64,000 bases of DNA, from positions 97,541-161,540 of the forward strand of contig NZ_SRUU01000015.1 of the NCBI RefSeq assembly GCF_004791585.1, read 5' to 3'. The translations under genes and the position numbers were made by a program. Positions within the stretch are counted from its first letter, which is position 1. Each line of letters begins with the position of its first letter. The DNA comes from Mesorhizobium sp. M1C.F.Ca.ET.210.01.1.1 (GTDB taxonomy: Bacteria > Pseudomonadota > Alphaproteobacteria > Rhizobiales > Rhizobiaceae). The notes under the pieces were generated by a model. The model worked only from the letters and a program-made list of their open reading frames with translations. It ran no database searches and had not been told where the DNA came from. Positions 35,680-44,423 of the stretch are shown one piece after another.

Positions 35680-36944
35680 TTGGCCTCGGCGACCTTGTCG
35701 GCGATATCCTGGTCGATCTTGCCCCAGGCATCGTCGAGGGTAAGCTCGCCGGCCATCACCTGGCTGACGCGCGTCACCAGGGCGGCGAAATAGGCATTGG
35801 CCCATTTCCATGGCGGCAGGGCATCGGCCGCAGGCAGTGCCTCACCTGCCGCCTTGACGAATTTGTCGAGCGCCGGACCGACATTCTTGTCGGTCGAAAC
35901 CCATTTCAGTCCGCCTTTGGCGACGACACCCTTGTGCGCCGGCAAAAACAGCGTGCGTTCGCTGAACTCCTTCACGACGTCTTCACGGGCCAGATACTCC
36001 ATGACCTTGGCGACGTCCTTGGGGTTCTTCGTGTATTTGATGGCGACCAGCGCAGCGCCGCCTTTCACGCCCGAGCAGCCGGCCGAACCGCAGGGCGAGC
36101 CGGTCGCCACCCAGTCGAAGCTGTCGCCGATCTTGGTCGACAGATTGGCGACCTGCCAGCTGCCGGAATAATAGAACGGGATCTGGGCGTTGATGAAATC
36201 GTCCGCCGCGGCGCGGTAGGTCGAACCAGCCGCCGAGACCCAGGTGTCCTTGAGCATCAGGCCCTTTGCAGTCCAGTCGACGAGCTTGCCGACGAACGCC
36301 TTGGTGCCGTCGTCCACCTTCGCCGGCTTGCCGTCTGATCCGATGTAATTTGCGCCATAGGAGACATTCGGACCGGAAATGCGGTGGCCGGATCGATCGA
36401 TGGCAAAGGCTGCCGGAAGCTGCTGGCTCTTCGCCACCTGGGCGGCGGCATTGATCCAGTCGTCCCAGGTCGCCTTGTCGCCGGGCAGCGCCACGCCGGC
36501 CTGTTCGAACAGCGTCTTGTTGGCGAAGCCGCCGGTGAGTGTGAGCTGGGTCATGAAACCTGGGATGGCCTTGGAGCCGTCAGGTCGCATCCAGTCCAGC
36601 GTGTCGGCGAAATTGTCGTCCCAGTATTTCGGGTCGGCCAGCAGCGGCCGCAGGTCCAGCCAGTGCTGTGCGAGTTCCTTGATGTTGGTGACACGGGCGA
36701 TGTCCGGGCCCTGGCCGGCTTCAAGCTGGATGGGCAGTTGCTCCTGGATCACCTTGTAGGCGACGTTGTCGAGCGTGACGTGGATATCGGGATTGTCCTT
36801 CATGAAGCGGTTGAGCAGGTCCTGGATGACATCACCCTCGACGCCGTCCGAGTACCACATGATGCGCACGTCGCCAGCGAACGCGCTGGTCGATGCAAGC
36901 AGGCTGACCGACATCGCGGCCAGCAAAGTGCGGGTCTTGGTCAT
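35676..36944 (-). CDS. ABC sugar importer substrate-binding protein
   Basis: 422 residues from ATG 36944, preceded by AAGGAGGAG at seven bases. The signal peptide ends STSAFA and is followed by GDVRIMWYSDGVEGDVIQDL. The fold is that of family 1 extracellular solute-binding proteins (GPDIARVTNIKELAQHW, FYYSGSWQVANL, AREDVVKEF). The operon context (GH105, KduI) suggests unsaturated rhamnogalacturonan or pectin oligosaccharides as ligand, which is inference. Confidence 0.93.
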   Translation of the reverse strand: MTKTRTLLAAMSVSLLASTSAFAGDVRIMWYSDGVEGDVIQDLLNRFMKDNPDIHVTLDNVAYKVIQEQLPIQLEAGQGPDIARVTNIKELAQHWLDLRPLLADPKYWDDNFADTLDWMRPDGSKAIPGFMTQLTLTGGFANKTLFEQAGVALPGDKATWDDWINAAAQVAKSQQLPAAFAIDRSGHRISGPNVSYGANYIGSDGKPAKVDDGTKAFVGKLVDWTAKGLMLKDTWVSAAGSTYRAAADDFINAQIPFYYSGSWQVANLSTKIGDSFDWVATGSPCGSAGCSGVKGGAALVAIKYTKNPKDVAKVMEYLAREDVVKEFSERTLFLPAHKGVVAKGGLKWVSTDKNVGPALDKFVKAAGEALPAADALPPWKWANAYFAALVTRVSQVMAGELTLDDAWGKIDQDIADKVAEAK

Positions 36945-37032
36945 GCTTCGTCTCCTCCTTTTGTCGGGGCCGCGCACCCCAGGCGTCTAAGCCGCATGCC
37001 ATCTCCTCTCGAAGGCCGCGGCCGATTCCTCC
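36945..37032. other. Short intergenic gap within the pectin-oligomer operon
   Basis: 88 bases between the unassigned 839-residue gene and the substrate-binding protein. It holds the AAGGAGGAG ribosome-binding site of the latter. It may contain an internal promoter or a processing site that raises expression of the binding protein; none is visible. Confidence 0.35.
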
Positions 37033-39552
37033 CTATTCCCGGCGTTTCATGCGTGCCGCCTCGCCGCGAACGGTCCAGTTGGCCGGATCAAGCGTCCGCC
37101 CCTCGGCGACGATCCTTGCGTCGGCGAGAAAACGCACGGTGCCGTATTCCGGATCCTCGACGATCAGCTCTTCGTCGGGTCCTGGCCGCACCGAAAGATC
37201 CGCGAAGGCGGCCGCCCAGGCATCGAGCGACAGTGTGTCGCCGGGCCGGTCGCCAAGGCGGACGATCCATGTCGCCTTGCGTCCCGCCGCCCGCAGCTCG
37301 TTGCCGGCCGTCGGCCCGCCCTTGACCTCAGTGAGCGGCACGTCCGTTTTCAGCATTGCGAAGGCATTGCCGGATCGCGCGCATGCCCGATTGCCGTCCA
37401 GCTGCGCAGCATCGAAGGCGCTTGCCGGGAACCAGGCGTGCGTAAAGTCCGGCTGTTCGTCCGAACAGGCGAAACTGACGATGGCGAGATCGCGGTACTG
37501 ATGAACCCGCGGCAAGGTGCCGGAGCCGCCCCAGTAGGACGGTCTGCCATATCCCGACTGCAGGACTTCGCCTGGATGGTTGATCCAGATCTGCGCATCC
37601 GGATTGTCGCCCAGCCGGGCGTGAATGACGGTCTCCTGGTAGCCCCACTGGTTCCAGCGATATCCGGCCGCGCTGCCCATCGCGTGGCCGCGCGTCTTAT
37701 GGTGGTAGAGCCGCGCGAAACGGTCCTGTCCCTGCGCGAAGGTCCATTCCCACGCCGTGTCGTCGGCAAGGGACGCGATCGCGGCGAGCTCGTCCGGGAC
37801 GGCCAGGCCGTGGTCGCGAAGGCACAATGCCAGCTGCGGCAACGCGTGAAAGCGCATGCCGTAGTTGCCCTTGCCCCAGACCATGCGGCAGATGCCCGAC
37901 AGCTCCAGCGAGCGCGCGGCGCGCAAGGTGTGCTCATAGGAGCGGCCCTGGGCGCCGGTTAGAATGCCGTGATGGGCCGAGCGCGCGACGATTTCCAGCA
38001 GGCGTATGATCGCCTTGCCGGCGCGTTCGGCGATGTCCTTGTCCGGGGCCTGCGCGTAGAGCGCGCACAGGCCCTTGAGGTCGATCGGGAAGTAGGGCGC
38101 CGAATTGAATTCGGCCATCTCCCATGCCTCGAAATGTTCGAGCCAGGCCCGCACCCGCGCAGCTCCCACTGCGGACTGTTCGCGGCCAAGGCGGCCCGAC
38201 CGGGTGAAACGCGCCTCGGGCAGAAGTCCGCCGGCGATATAGGCAGCCGTATGGAAAAGCAGCGCGTGGTTTTCGGAGAAGTACCACTGCACGTCATTGC
38301 CGGGCTCGTCCATCCAATAGCGATAGCCGAGGACGGCCTTGTCGATGCGCGCGCGCAGGCTCGCCTCCAGCCGATCGCCATAAATCGCACGGCACCACAG
38401 CAGCGGCACCAGGATGAAGTCGGCACAGTCATGGCAATCCTCGATCGCCGGCAGGGCGCCGGAGATCATGGCGTCGGTCTCGGCACCCTGCTGACCGATC
38501 GCCAGCCGCGCCAGCGCGCGCACCGTGTCGGCCTCGGCGTGGGTGGCGACTTCGTCGAGCGCCTCGTCGATGCGCGCGGCGAGCGCCTCCGGCGCGTCGC
38601 CCTGACGCCGCGCATGACAGATCTCGATGCCGAAAACGCGCGACGCCGCATGGTCGCCAACCGTCAGCGTCACCTTGAAATGGCGGAAGTCGGCGGGCAG
38701 TTGCTCCGTGTCGGCGATCGGCAGCCGCGTCTGCCCCCTGGACAGATCGAAGGCGAAGCGGACCGGCGCCTCGATCGACATAAAATCACCCTCGATTTCG
38801 ACCGCAACCCGGGCGTCGTGTGGCAGGGCCACACCGGTGACCAGCGCCACCTCGCCGCGGTCGTAGGCGGGACGCTCGAAATGCATGTCCCCCAGAGCCG
38901 CTTCCATCGCGTCGGCGACGGTTGCCTCGACCTCAATCGGGAGAGCGACAGACGCGGCAGGGCCCGCGAGATAGTCGAGCTGGAAGTAATAGCGGGCGTC
39001 GCGCTCGGCGAGGTCGTCGAACCAGATTCGGATGTCGTTTCGTCCGGCCTTCAGGGCGACCCGGAAATCCTGCGCGCTCTCCAGATTGCGCCTGTAAGGC
39101 GCCATCCAGCCGGCTTCAGCGCCATTGGCAAAGAGTATGGCGCCGCCGCATGTGCGCAACCGGAGCCGCGCCTCGCCGGTCGAAGCTGCTTCGATGCTCG
39201 TTTCGGCCCAGGTTCCAAGCACGGTCGGCCGGAACCAGAAGCCCGACAGGTCGATGCGTGGCGAGGCGAAGGGCAGCCAGGTTCGCCCGGCATTGAATTC
39301 GGCGAAGACCTGGGGCCGCTTGCCGCGCCGCTCGGCCGCGAATTGCGTGCGGCATGGATATTCGTGCGGAATGAAATTCTTGTGCTTGGTCAGGAAGAAG
39401 AAGGGGTCCATCTCCCCCTTCATCGGCTGGTCCGTCACGTCGTAGCGCTGCTCGGCGCTGGCGCCGAGCCGCCAGTAGACGATCGGCTGTCCCACGGCGA
39501 TCGTCCGGCGCAGGGCAAAATCGGCTTGGTCGTTTCGGGCGGCCGCACTCAT
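37033..39552 (-). CDS. Unassigned 839-residue protein, probable carbohydrate-active enzyme
   Basis: 839 residues from ATG 39552, which overlaps the kduI stop (ATGA). No signal peptide, so it is cytoplasmic. The N-terminal ~250 residues are beta-rich (FNAGRTWLPFASPRIDLSGF, FWFRPTVLGTWAET). From about 340 to 640 there is a helix-rich region with aromatic and acidic motifs usual in (alpha/alpha)6-toroid lyases and hydrolases: YWMDEPGNDVQWYFSENHAL, FEAWEMAEFNSAPYFPIDL, and RMVWGKGNYGMRFHAL. The end is beta-rich again. I do not recognise a named family. Its position between kduI and an oligosaccharide importer suggests action on an imported uronic-acid oligomer. Confidence 0.75.
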   Translation of the reverse strand: MSAAARNDQADFALRRTIAVGQPIVYWRLGASAEQRYDVTDQPMKGEMDPFFFLTKHKNFIPHEYPCRTQFAAERRGKRPQVFAEFNAGRTWLPFASPRIDLSGFWFRPTVLGTWAETSIEAASTGEARLRLRTCGGAILFANGAEAGWMAPYRRNLESAQDFRVALKAGRNDIRIWFDDLAERDARYYFQLDYLAGPAASVALPIEVEATVADAMEAALGDMHFERPAYDRGEVALVTGVALPHDARVAVEIEGDFMSIEAPVRFAFDLSRGQTRLPIADTEQLPADFRHFKVTLTVGDHAASRVFGIEICHARRQGDAPEALAARIDEALDEVATHAEADTVRALARLAIGQQGAETDAMISGALPAIEDCHDCADFILVPLLWCRAIYGDRLEASLRARIDKAVLGYRYWMDEPGNDVQWYFSENHALLFHTAAYIAGGLLPEARFTRSGRLGREQSAVGAARVRAWLEHFEAWEMAEFNSAPYFPIDLKGLCALYAQAPDKDIAERAGKAIIRLLEIVARSAHHGILTGAQGRSYEHTLRAARSLELSGICRMVWGKGNYGMRFHALPQLALCLRDHGLAVPDELAAIASLADDTAWEWTFAQGQDRFARLYHHKTRGHAMGSAAGYRWNQWGYQETVIHARLGDNPDAQIWINHPGEVLQSGYGRPSYWGGSGTLPRVHQYRDLAIVSFACSDEQPDFTHAWFPASAFDAAQLDGNRACARSGNAFAMLKTDVPLTEVKGGPTAGNELRAAGRKATWIVRLGDRPGDTLSLDAWAAAFADLSVRPGPDEELIVEDPEYGTVRFLADARIVAEGRTLDPANWTVRGEAARMKRRE

Positions 39553-40382
39553 CGCAAATCCTTCACGGCAACCGGATCGACATCGGTGTAGGCCTGGTTC
39601 TCGCCGGTCATGCCCCAGACGAAGGCATAGGGGCCGGTGCCGGCGCCCATATGGATCGACCATGCCGGCGACAGCACGACGTCGCCGTCCGCGACCATCA
39701 AATGGCGGGTATTGTCAGGCCGGCCCATTAGATGGACCACACGATCCTCCGCGGCGAGATCGAAATAGCAGTAGGCCTCCATGCGCCGCTCATGCAGGTG
39801 CGGCGGCATGGTGTTCCACACGCTGCCCGGCGCGAGGTCGGTGATGCCCATCAGCAGGAGGCATGACGGCGTCACCTCGGGGTGGATGTACATGCGCAGC
39901 GTGCGCCTGTTGGCGCGGGCCTCCTCGCCCAGCACCAGCGGCTTGGCTTCGCTGCCGGCGATGAGGCGGTGGGCAATGTCGGCGCCCGCCGGCACCGAGT
40001 TCATGTAAAAATGCGCCGGCCTCTCCGGATCGTCGCTCGCCAGCGTCACCTCGCGCGCGCCGCGCCCGACATAGACGACGTCGCGGTTGGCGACGGCGAA
40101 CCGCTCGCCGTCTATGGTGACAGCGCCGCTGCCGCCGAGATTCGCGATACCCATCTCGCGCGCCGTAAAGAAGCGCTCCGTGCCGACATCAGCGCCGTCG
40201 CCGAATGTCAGCGGGTTCGCCAGCGGCACCGCGCCGCCGATGATCATGCGGTCGATATGGGTGTAGACGAATTCGATCGCGCCTGGCCGAAACAGCCCGT
40301 CGACCAGGAACTCCGATCTCAGCCGGCCGGTGTCCATGCCGGCGATGTCGGCCGGCGAGGCGCCATAGAGCGTCCGCATCAT
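39549..40382 (-). CDS. kduI: 5-keto-4-deoxyuronate isomerase
   Basis: 277 residues from ATG 40382, which overlaps the GH105 stop; the length equals KduI from other bacteria. It isomerises 4-deoxy-L-threo-5-hexosulose-uronate to 3-deoxy-D-glycero-2,5-hexodiulosonate, a step of pectin and unsaturated uronate breakdown in the cytoplasm. The cupin zinc site is visible: MYIHPEVTPS, then PPHLHERRMEAYCYF with His, His and Glu ligands. FRPGAIEFVYTHIDRMIIGG near the start is also typical. The next enzyme (KduD) is not in the window. Confidence 0.95.
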   Translation of the reverse strand: MMRTLYGASPADIAGMDTGRLRSEFLVDGLFRPGAIEFVYTHIDRMIIGGAVPLANPLTFGDGADVGTERFFTAREMGIANLGGSGAVTIDGERFAVANRDVVYVGRGAREVTLASDDPERPAHFYMNSVPAGADIAHRLIAGSEAKPLVLGEEARANRRTLRMYIHPEVTPSCLLLMGITDLAPGSVWNTMPPHLHERRMEAYCYFDLAAEDRVVHLMGRPDNTRHLMVADGDVVLSPAWSIHMGAGTGPYAFVWGMTGENQAYTDVDPVAVKDLR

Positions 40383-41479
40383 GCCGCCTCCGCCTTCGAC
40401 CGCAGGTGCAGCAGGCTTTCGGTCAGGCACAGGATCGCCAGCGCCTGTCCGTAGCCGGTCGGCTGGATCGGGATGTCGCGGTAGAACTGCAGGTCGTGGC
40501 CCATGCGTGTGCCGTAGGATACGTTGGCAACCACGCCCTTGTCGTCGATGTTGGCCACCACTGCTTCCAGTGCGCGCAGGCCGGCGGCACGGCACTCCGT
40601 CGAGCCAATCCCGAGCCGCGCGGCTTTCAACAGGCCGTAGCCGAAACCGGCGGTTGCCGAGATCTCTTCGTAGGACGTCGGGTCGTCGAGCAGCGTGTGC
40701 CACGCACCCGAACCTGCCTGCAGCTTCAGAAGGGCCGAGACCTGCGTTTCCAGTACGCCGAGCAGGTAGGCCCGCACCGAAGGCACGATCTCGGCGAATT
40801 CAATCACCTCGAGGATGCCAACCGTGATCCAGGCGTTGCCTCGTGCCCAAAGCGCGCGGGCAAAATTGTGCCGGCCGTCGAACGTCCAGCCGTGGAACCA
40901 CAATCCGGATGCCGGATCGGCGAGATAACGGGCATGGACGAGGAACTGCCGTTCAGCCTCCTCAACGAGGCGGCGTTGACCGGAGGCTTCGCCGTAGGAG
41001 GCGAGAAACAGCGCTACCATGAAGAGCGTGTCGTCCCACAACTCGTCGTCATTGACCCGGTCCGAAACATTGTGCTGGAAGCCGCCTTCGGGGGTCCGCG
41101 GCATGGCGGTGACCACGCGCTCGGCCCATTCGCGCAGCACCGGTTCGAAGCGCGGCTGGCGCCGGCGGCGCCATAATTCGCTCAGCGCCAATAGGGGCGC
41201 GGTGGTGTTGACGTTCATTGCCGGAAAGCCGGCCGCGAAGTGCCGGTCGTACCACGCCTCGATCGTCCGCAGCAGCCCATCGTCGCCGGTCTGCGCCCAC
41301 AGCCGCACCAGACCGTAAAGCCCGACGCCCTGCGGCCATTCCCAGCTGTCGAAGCTGACATAATCGCCTGGCGTCCCATCGAGATTCGGCTCGTGGAAAC
41401 GCCCGTCATGGCGCAGGCCGGTCATGCCGGCTACGAGGCTGGCGAGCGCGGACTTCAGGCGTTCGGGCGACAGCGGCAT
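40379..41479 (-). CDS. Unsaturated rhamnogalacturonyl/glucuronyl hydrolase, GH105 (YteR-like)
   Basis: 366 residues from ATG 41479, preceded by GGAGGAG. No signal peptide, so it acts inside the cell on imported oligomers. The (alpha/alpha)6 fold is marked by WEWPQGVGLYGL, DDELWDDTLFMVALFLASYG (catalytic-type Asp), GLWFHGWTFDGRHNFARALWARGNAW and SYEEISATAGFGYGLL. GH105/GH88 enzymes hydrate the double bond that polysaccharide lyases leave at the non-reducing end, releasing 5-keto-4-deoxyuronate. That product is the substrate of KduI encoded next. First gene of the operon. Confidence 0.93.
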   Translation of the reverse strand: MPLSPERLKSALASLVAGMTGLRHDGRFHEPNLDGTPGDYVSFDSWEWPQGVGLYGLVRLWAQTGDDGLLRTIEAWYDRHFAAGFPAMNVNTTAPLLALSELWRRRRQPRFEPVLREWAERVVTAMPRTPEGGFQHNVSDRVNDDELWDDTLFMVALFLASYGEASGQRRLVEEAERQFLVHARYLADPASGLWFHGWTFDGRHNFARALWARGNAWITVGILEVIEFAEIVPSVRAYLLGVLETQVSALLKLQAGSGAWHTLLDDPTSYEEISATAGFGYGLLKAARLGIGSTECRAAGLRALEAVVANIDDKGVVANVSYGTRMGHDLQFYRDIPIQPTGYGQALAILCLTESLLHLRSKAEAA

Positions 41480-41590
41480 CACTCCTCCAGGTCTTCCGCT
41501 CGGGTGAGAACTGTTCCACAGGCATTTTTCTTGCGCAATCTGAAAATTTTTTGCAGACTTGAGCAAACCTTGTCAGAGACCCGAAAGCGC
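41480..41590. promoter_or_regulatory. Divergent promoter of the GH105 operon and lacI, with operator-like dyads
   Basis: 111 bases between two diverging starts. TTGCGCAA at 41531-41538 is a perfect eight-base palindrome. TTGC-N8-GCAA at 41551-41566 is a second dyad. The regulator is of LacI type, whose sites are palindromes of about 14-20 bases, so these are candidates for its binding site; the evidence is only symmetry and position. Confidence 0.4.
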
Positions 41591-42658
41591 ATGACAGTCC
41601 AGGGCAAGCGCGGCCGTCCCAGCCGCCGCATTCGACTTGAGGAGATCGCGGCCCGCTGCGGCGTGTCGGTCAGCACTGCTTCGCGTGCGCTGAGCGGCGT
41701 CGCCGGCGTGAAGGATGAACTCCGCACCAGGATCATCCAAACAGCAAAATCGATGAACTACGCCATCCCGGCCTCTGTTGCCGGCCGCAAGGTCATCCTT
41801 GCGGCAAGCAGCGTGGCCATGGTCGACAGCGCGCGCAGCCAGTTCACCTACCACGTTCTCGACGGGCTCAACGAACGCGCCCGGCTGCTGGGCGTCGAGC
41901 TGGTGATCCGGCCGGTTGCGGCGCCCGAGGACGAAATCGCCCTTTTGCGCGAAGCCGAGCGCGACGACAGCGTTGCCGGCTGCCTCTTTCTGACGCTGGA
42001 CGACGACGAGGTGCTGACGCTGACGGCGGGCTTTTCCAAGCCGATCGTGCTCGTCAACGGTGATGATCCCTCGATGCGTCATTCCAGCGTGACGCCCTGC
42101 AACCGCTCCGCCGCCATGCTTGCCGCCCAGCACCTGGTCGGCCTCGGCCATCGTCGCATCCTGTTCCTGATGCGGCGCGGCAGGCGCACGATCGAGCGGC
42201 GCTACGAGGGCTGGCGCGACGCGCTGACGGCAAGCGGCATGACCGGCATCGATGATCTCGTCGTCGAGGTTCAGGACTGGCTGCCGGAGCTTGCGAGCAA
42301 GGCCGTGAAGGATCGGATCGCCCTGCGCGGCCTTGATTTTTCCGCCGTGCTGACGGCCGGCGACAGCCTGGCCTTCGGGGCGGTTGCCGGCATCCAGGAA
42401 GCCGGATATTCGGTGCCGGCCGATGTCTCCGTCGTCGGCATGGACGACCTGCCGCAGGCGGCTTTCTGCAGTCCTCCGCTGACGGCGATGCATATTCCCA
42501 TGCGCGAGATAGGATCGGCAGCGCTCAGCCTGCTGCTCGACGACATGGCCCAATCGGGCTTGCCGCCGCGCCGGGTCGAGCTTGCGTGCCATATCGTGGA
42601 GCGCCGCTCCACCGCACCAGCCAGGGCCGGCGCCGGGCATCATCAGCCTGCGCCCTGA
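41591..42658 (+). CDS. LacI-family transcriptional regulator
   Basis: 355 residues from ATG 41591. The N-terminal helix-turn-helix (IRLEEIAARCGVSVSTASRALSG) and hinge are complete, followed by a periplasmic-binding-like sensor domain (GCLFLTLDDDEVLTL, LGHRRILFLMRRG, VSVVGMDDLPQAAFCSPPLTAM). It is divergent from the GH105 operon and most probably its repressor, released by an unsaturated uronate or oligomer. Its last 16 bases overlap the end of the converging flavin reductase gene. Confidence 0.93.
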   Translation: MTVQGKRGRPSRRIRLEEIAARCGVSVSTASRALSGVAGVKDELRTRIIQTAKSMNYAIPASVAGRKVILAASSVAMVDSARSQFTYHVLDGLNERARLLGVELVIRPVAAPEDEIALLREAERDDSVAGCLFLTLDDDEVLTLTAGFSKPIVLVNGDDPSMRHSSVTPCNRSAAMLAAQHLVGLGHRRILFLMRRGRRTIERRYEGWRDALTASGMTGIDDLVVEVQDWLPELASKAVKDRIALRGLDFSAVLTAGDSLAFGAVAGIQEAGYSVPADVSVVGMDDLPQAAFCSPPLTAMHIPMREIGSAALSLLLDDMAQSGLPPRRVELACHIVERRSTAPARAGAGHHQPAP

Positions 42659-43137
42659 GAGGAAGGCCCGGCACGGGACTTGCCTCCAGCAAACAGCAGC
42701 GGCGGCCCGTCTTGCGTCTCCAGCTCGAGGACGCGCCCAAGCAGGATCATGTGATCTCCGGCCGGGAAACGGTCGGCGACGCTGCACTCGAACCGCGCCA
42801 GCGCCCGCGGCAGCAGCGGCACGCCGTGCTCGTTCCAGGACAGATCCAGACCGGCAAAGTCGGTCCCCGACTTCGAAAACCGCCAGCACAGATCGATCTG
42901 ATCTTCCGCCAGCACATGGACGGCATAGTGCGCCGCATTGGCGAAGGCATCGAACCGGCGCGAATGGCGGCCGATCGACCACAACACCAGCGGCGGGTCG
43001 AGCGAGACAGAGGAAAAGCTGTTGGCGGTGATGGCGACCGGATTGCCGGCAATGCCGGTGGTGACGACCGTCACACCGGTGGCGAAGCGCCCGAACGCGC
43101 TGCGCAACAGGCGAGGATCGCACACGAAATGCTCCAT
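42643..43137 (-). CDS. Flavin reductase (NADH:FMN oxidoreductase domain)
   Basis: 164 residues from ATG 43137, one base overlapping the monooxygenase stop (TGATG). Marks of the short flavin reductase family are FGRFATGVTVVTTGIAGNPVAITANSF (split here as FATGVTVVTT and ITANSFSSVSLDPPLVLW) and the closing GDHMILLGRVLELE. It supplies reduced FMN to the monooxygenase encoded just upstream. The two form a two-component system of the kind used on sulfonates or heteroaromatic compounds. Confidence 0.92.
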   Translation of the reverse strand: MEHFVCDPRLLRSAFGRFATGVTVVTTGIAGNPVAITANSFSSVSLDPPLVLWSIGRHSRRFDAFANAAHYAVHVLAEDQIDLCWRFSKSGTDFAGLDLSWNEHGVPLLPRALARFECSVADRFPAGDHMILLGRVLELETQDGPPLLFAGGKSRAGPSSQGAG

Positions 43138-44294
43138 CAACGGCGCTCCCCTGCTCCCAATGGCGTCGCCGGGACCGCGTCCGGCACCCGTCCATAGGCG
43201 TGCGGCAACGAACAGGTCCTGAGGCCGGGCAGCACCTTGGTGCCGAAATGGCGCGCCTCGTCGAGATGCGGATAACCGGAAAAGATGAAGGCGCGGATGC
43301 CCATCTTCATATAGGCCTCGATCTCGGACAGGACCTGGTCGGCGGAGCCCACCAGTGCTGCGCCGCAGCCGGAGCGGGCGCGCCCGATGCCCGTCCACAG
43401 ATGCGGCTCGATATAGCCTTGCGCATCGGCGATCTCGCGGTTCTTGGCCTGGTGCGATACGCCAAGCGATCGGGCGTCGAGCGCCCGCTCGCGGATCGCC
43501 CTGCCCTGCTCGTCGTCCAGCTTCGAAACCAGCTCGCGAGCATAGTCCCTGGCCTCGGCCTCGGTGTCGCGCACGATCATGTGGACACGCAGGCCGTAGT
43601 CGAGCGTGCGGCCATGGCGCGCGGCGCGCTCATGCACGGCTCTCATGCGGCCTGCGAGTTCCTCCTTGGTTTCCGGCCACATCAGATAGACGTCGCACTG
43701 TTCGGCGCAAAGCTCGAGCGCTTCGGGCGAATAGCCGCCGAAATAGAGCAGCGGCCCGCCGTTCTGCTGATAGGGCTTTGCCGGCGCGGTCGACATGCCC
43801 TTGAACCGGTAGACCTCGCCCTCGAAGTCGATCGTGTCGCGCGTCCAGGCCTGGCGCAGGATCTGCACCACCTCGCGCGAGCGCTGGTAGCGCCAGGCGC
43901 TGCCGGCCGTCTCGCCCGGAAAGTCCGACGAGATAATGTTCACGGTCAGCCGGCCTTCCAGCATATGGTCGAGCGTCGCGATCGTGCGCGCCAGCATGAT
44001 CGGCTGCATCTCGCCGCAGCGCACGGCCGCGAGCAGGTTGATCTTCGAGGTTATCGGCGCGCAGCCGGCGACGAAACTCAGCGTGTCTTGCCCGACCTGA
44101 TAGGACGATGGGCAAAGGATGTTGCGGAACCCAATCTCCTCGGACGCCTTCACGATTTCCGAGCAGTGCGCCCAGCTTGAGCGCAGCGCGCCGTCAGCCA
44201 CGCCGAGATAGCGGTAGTCGTCCGAGCAAAGCGCGGCGAACCAGGCGACTTCGGCTGCGTCGAGATCCGGCGATGTGATCGGGACAATAGTCAT
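43137..44294 (-). CDS. FMNH2-dependent LLM-class monooxygenase (SsuD-like)
   Basis: 385 residues from ATG 44294 (after AAAGGGCGG). Bacterial luciferase-like fold: GVADGALRSSWAHCSEIVKA, LLAAVRCGEMQPIMLARTIA, NIISSDFPGETAGSAWRYQR, LYFGGYSPEALELCAEQCDV. The pattern is nearest to alkanesulfonate monooxygenase (SsuD), but the substrate may differ because no sulfonate transporter is encoded nearby. Its start is divergent from a GntR gene, and a TTGAT-N4-ATCAA box lies about 70 bases upstream. Confidence 0.9.
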   Translation of the reverse strand: MTIVPITSPDLDAAEVAWFAALCSDDYRYLGVADGALRSSWAHCSEIVKASEEIGFRNILCPSSYQVGQDTLSFVAGCAPITSKINLLAAVRCGEMQPIMLARTIATLDHMLEGRLTVNIISSDFPGETAGSAWRYQRSREVVQILRQAWTRDTIDFEGEVYRFKGMSTAPAKPYQQNGGPLLYFGGYSPEALELCAEQCDVYLMWPETKEELAGRMRAVHERAARHGRTLDYGLRVHMIVRDTEAEARDYARELVSKLDDEQGRAIRERALDARSLGVSHQAKNREIADAQGYIEPHLWTGIGRARSGCGAALVGSADQVLSEIEAYMKMGIRAFIFSGYPHLDEARHFGTKVLPGLRTCSLPHAYGRVPDAVPATPLGAGERR

Positions 44295-44361
44295 GGCCGC
44301 CCTTTGAATACCTTCATCATCGGTCCCGGACGCTGCGAATGGGGCTTGCGTAGCATCCGTT

Positions 44362-44386
44362 TTGATGTAGATCAATACTGTATCAA
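44362..44386. promoter_or_regulatory. FNR-type box TTGATGTAGATCAA within a larger dyad
   Basis: Bases 44362-44375 match the FNR/FixK consensus TTGAT-N4-ATCAA exactly. The same bases begin a wider dyad, TTGATnnAG at 44362-44370 paired with CTnnATCAA at 44378-44386. It lies between the diverging monooxygenase and GntR genes. It may bind an Fnr-type activator or be the operator of the GntR protein; symmetry fits both. The direct TTGAT-N4-ATCAA match is the stronger observation. Confidence 0.55.
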
Positions 44387-44423
44387 TTTGCTGCCGAGAG
44401 CCGCGAATGCAGTTGGAAAGCTC

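Noticed and set aside
37969..39591. 540-codon plus-strand frame across the unassigned operon gene
   Set aside because: The minus frame is coupled by overlaps to kduI and has a plausible fold. The plus frame is Arg/Gly/Asp-rich with no start signal.
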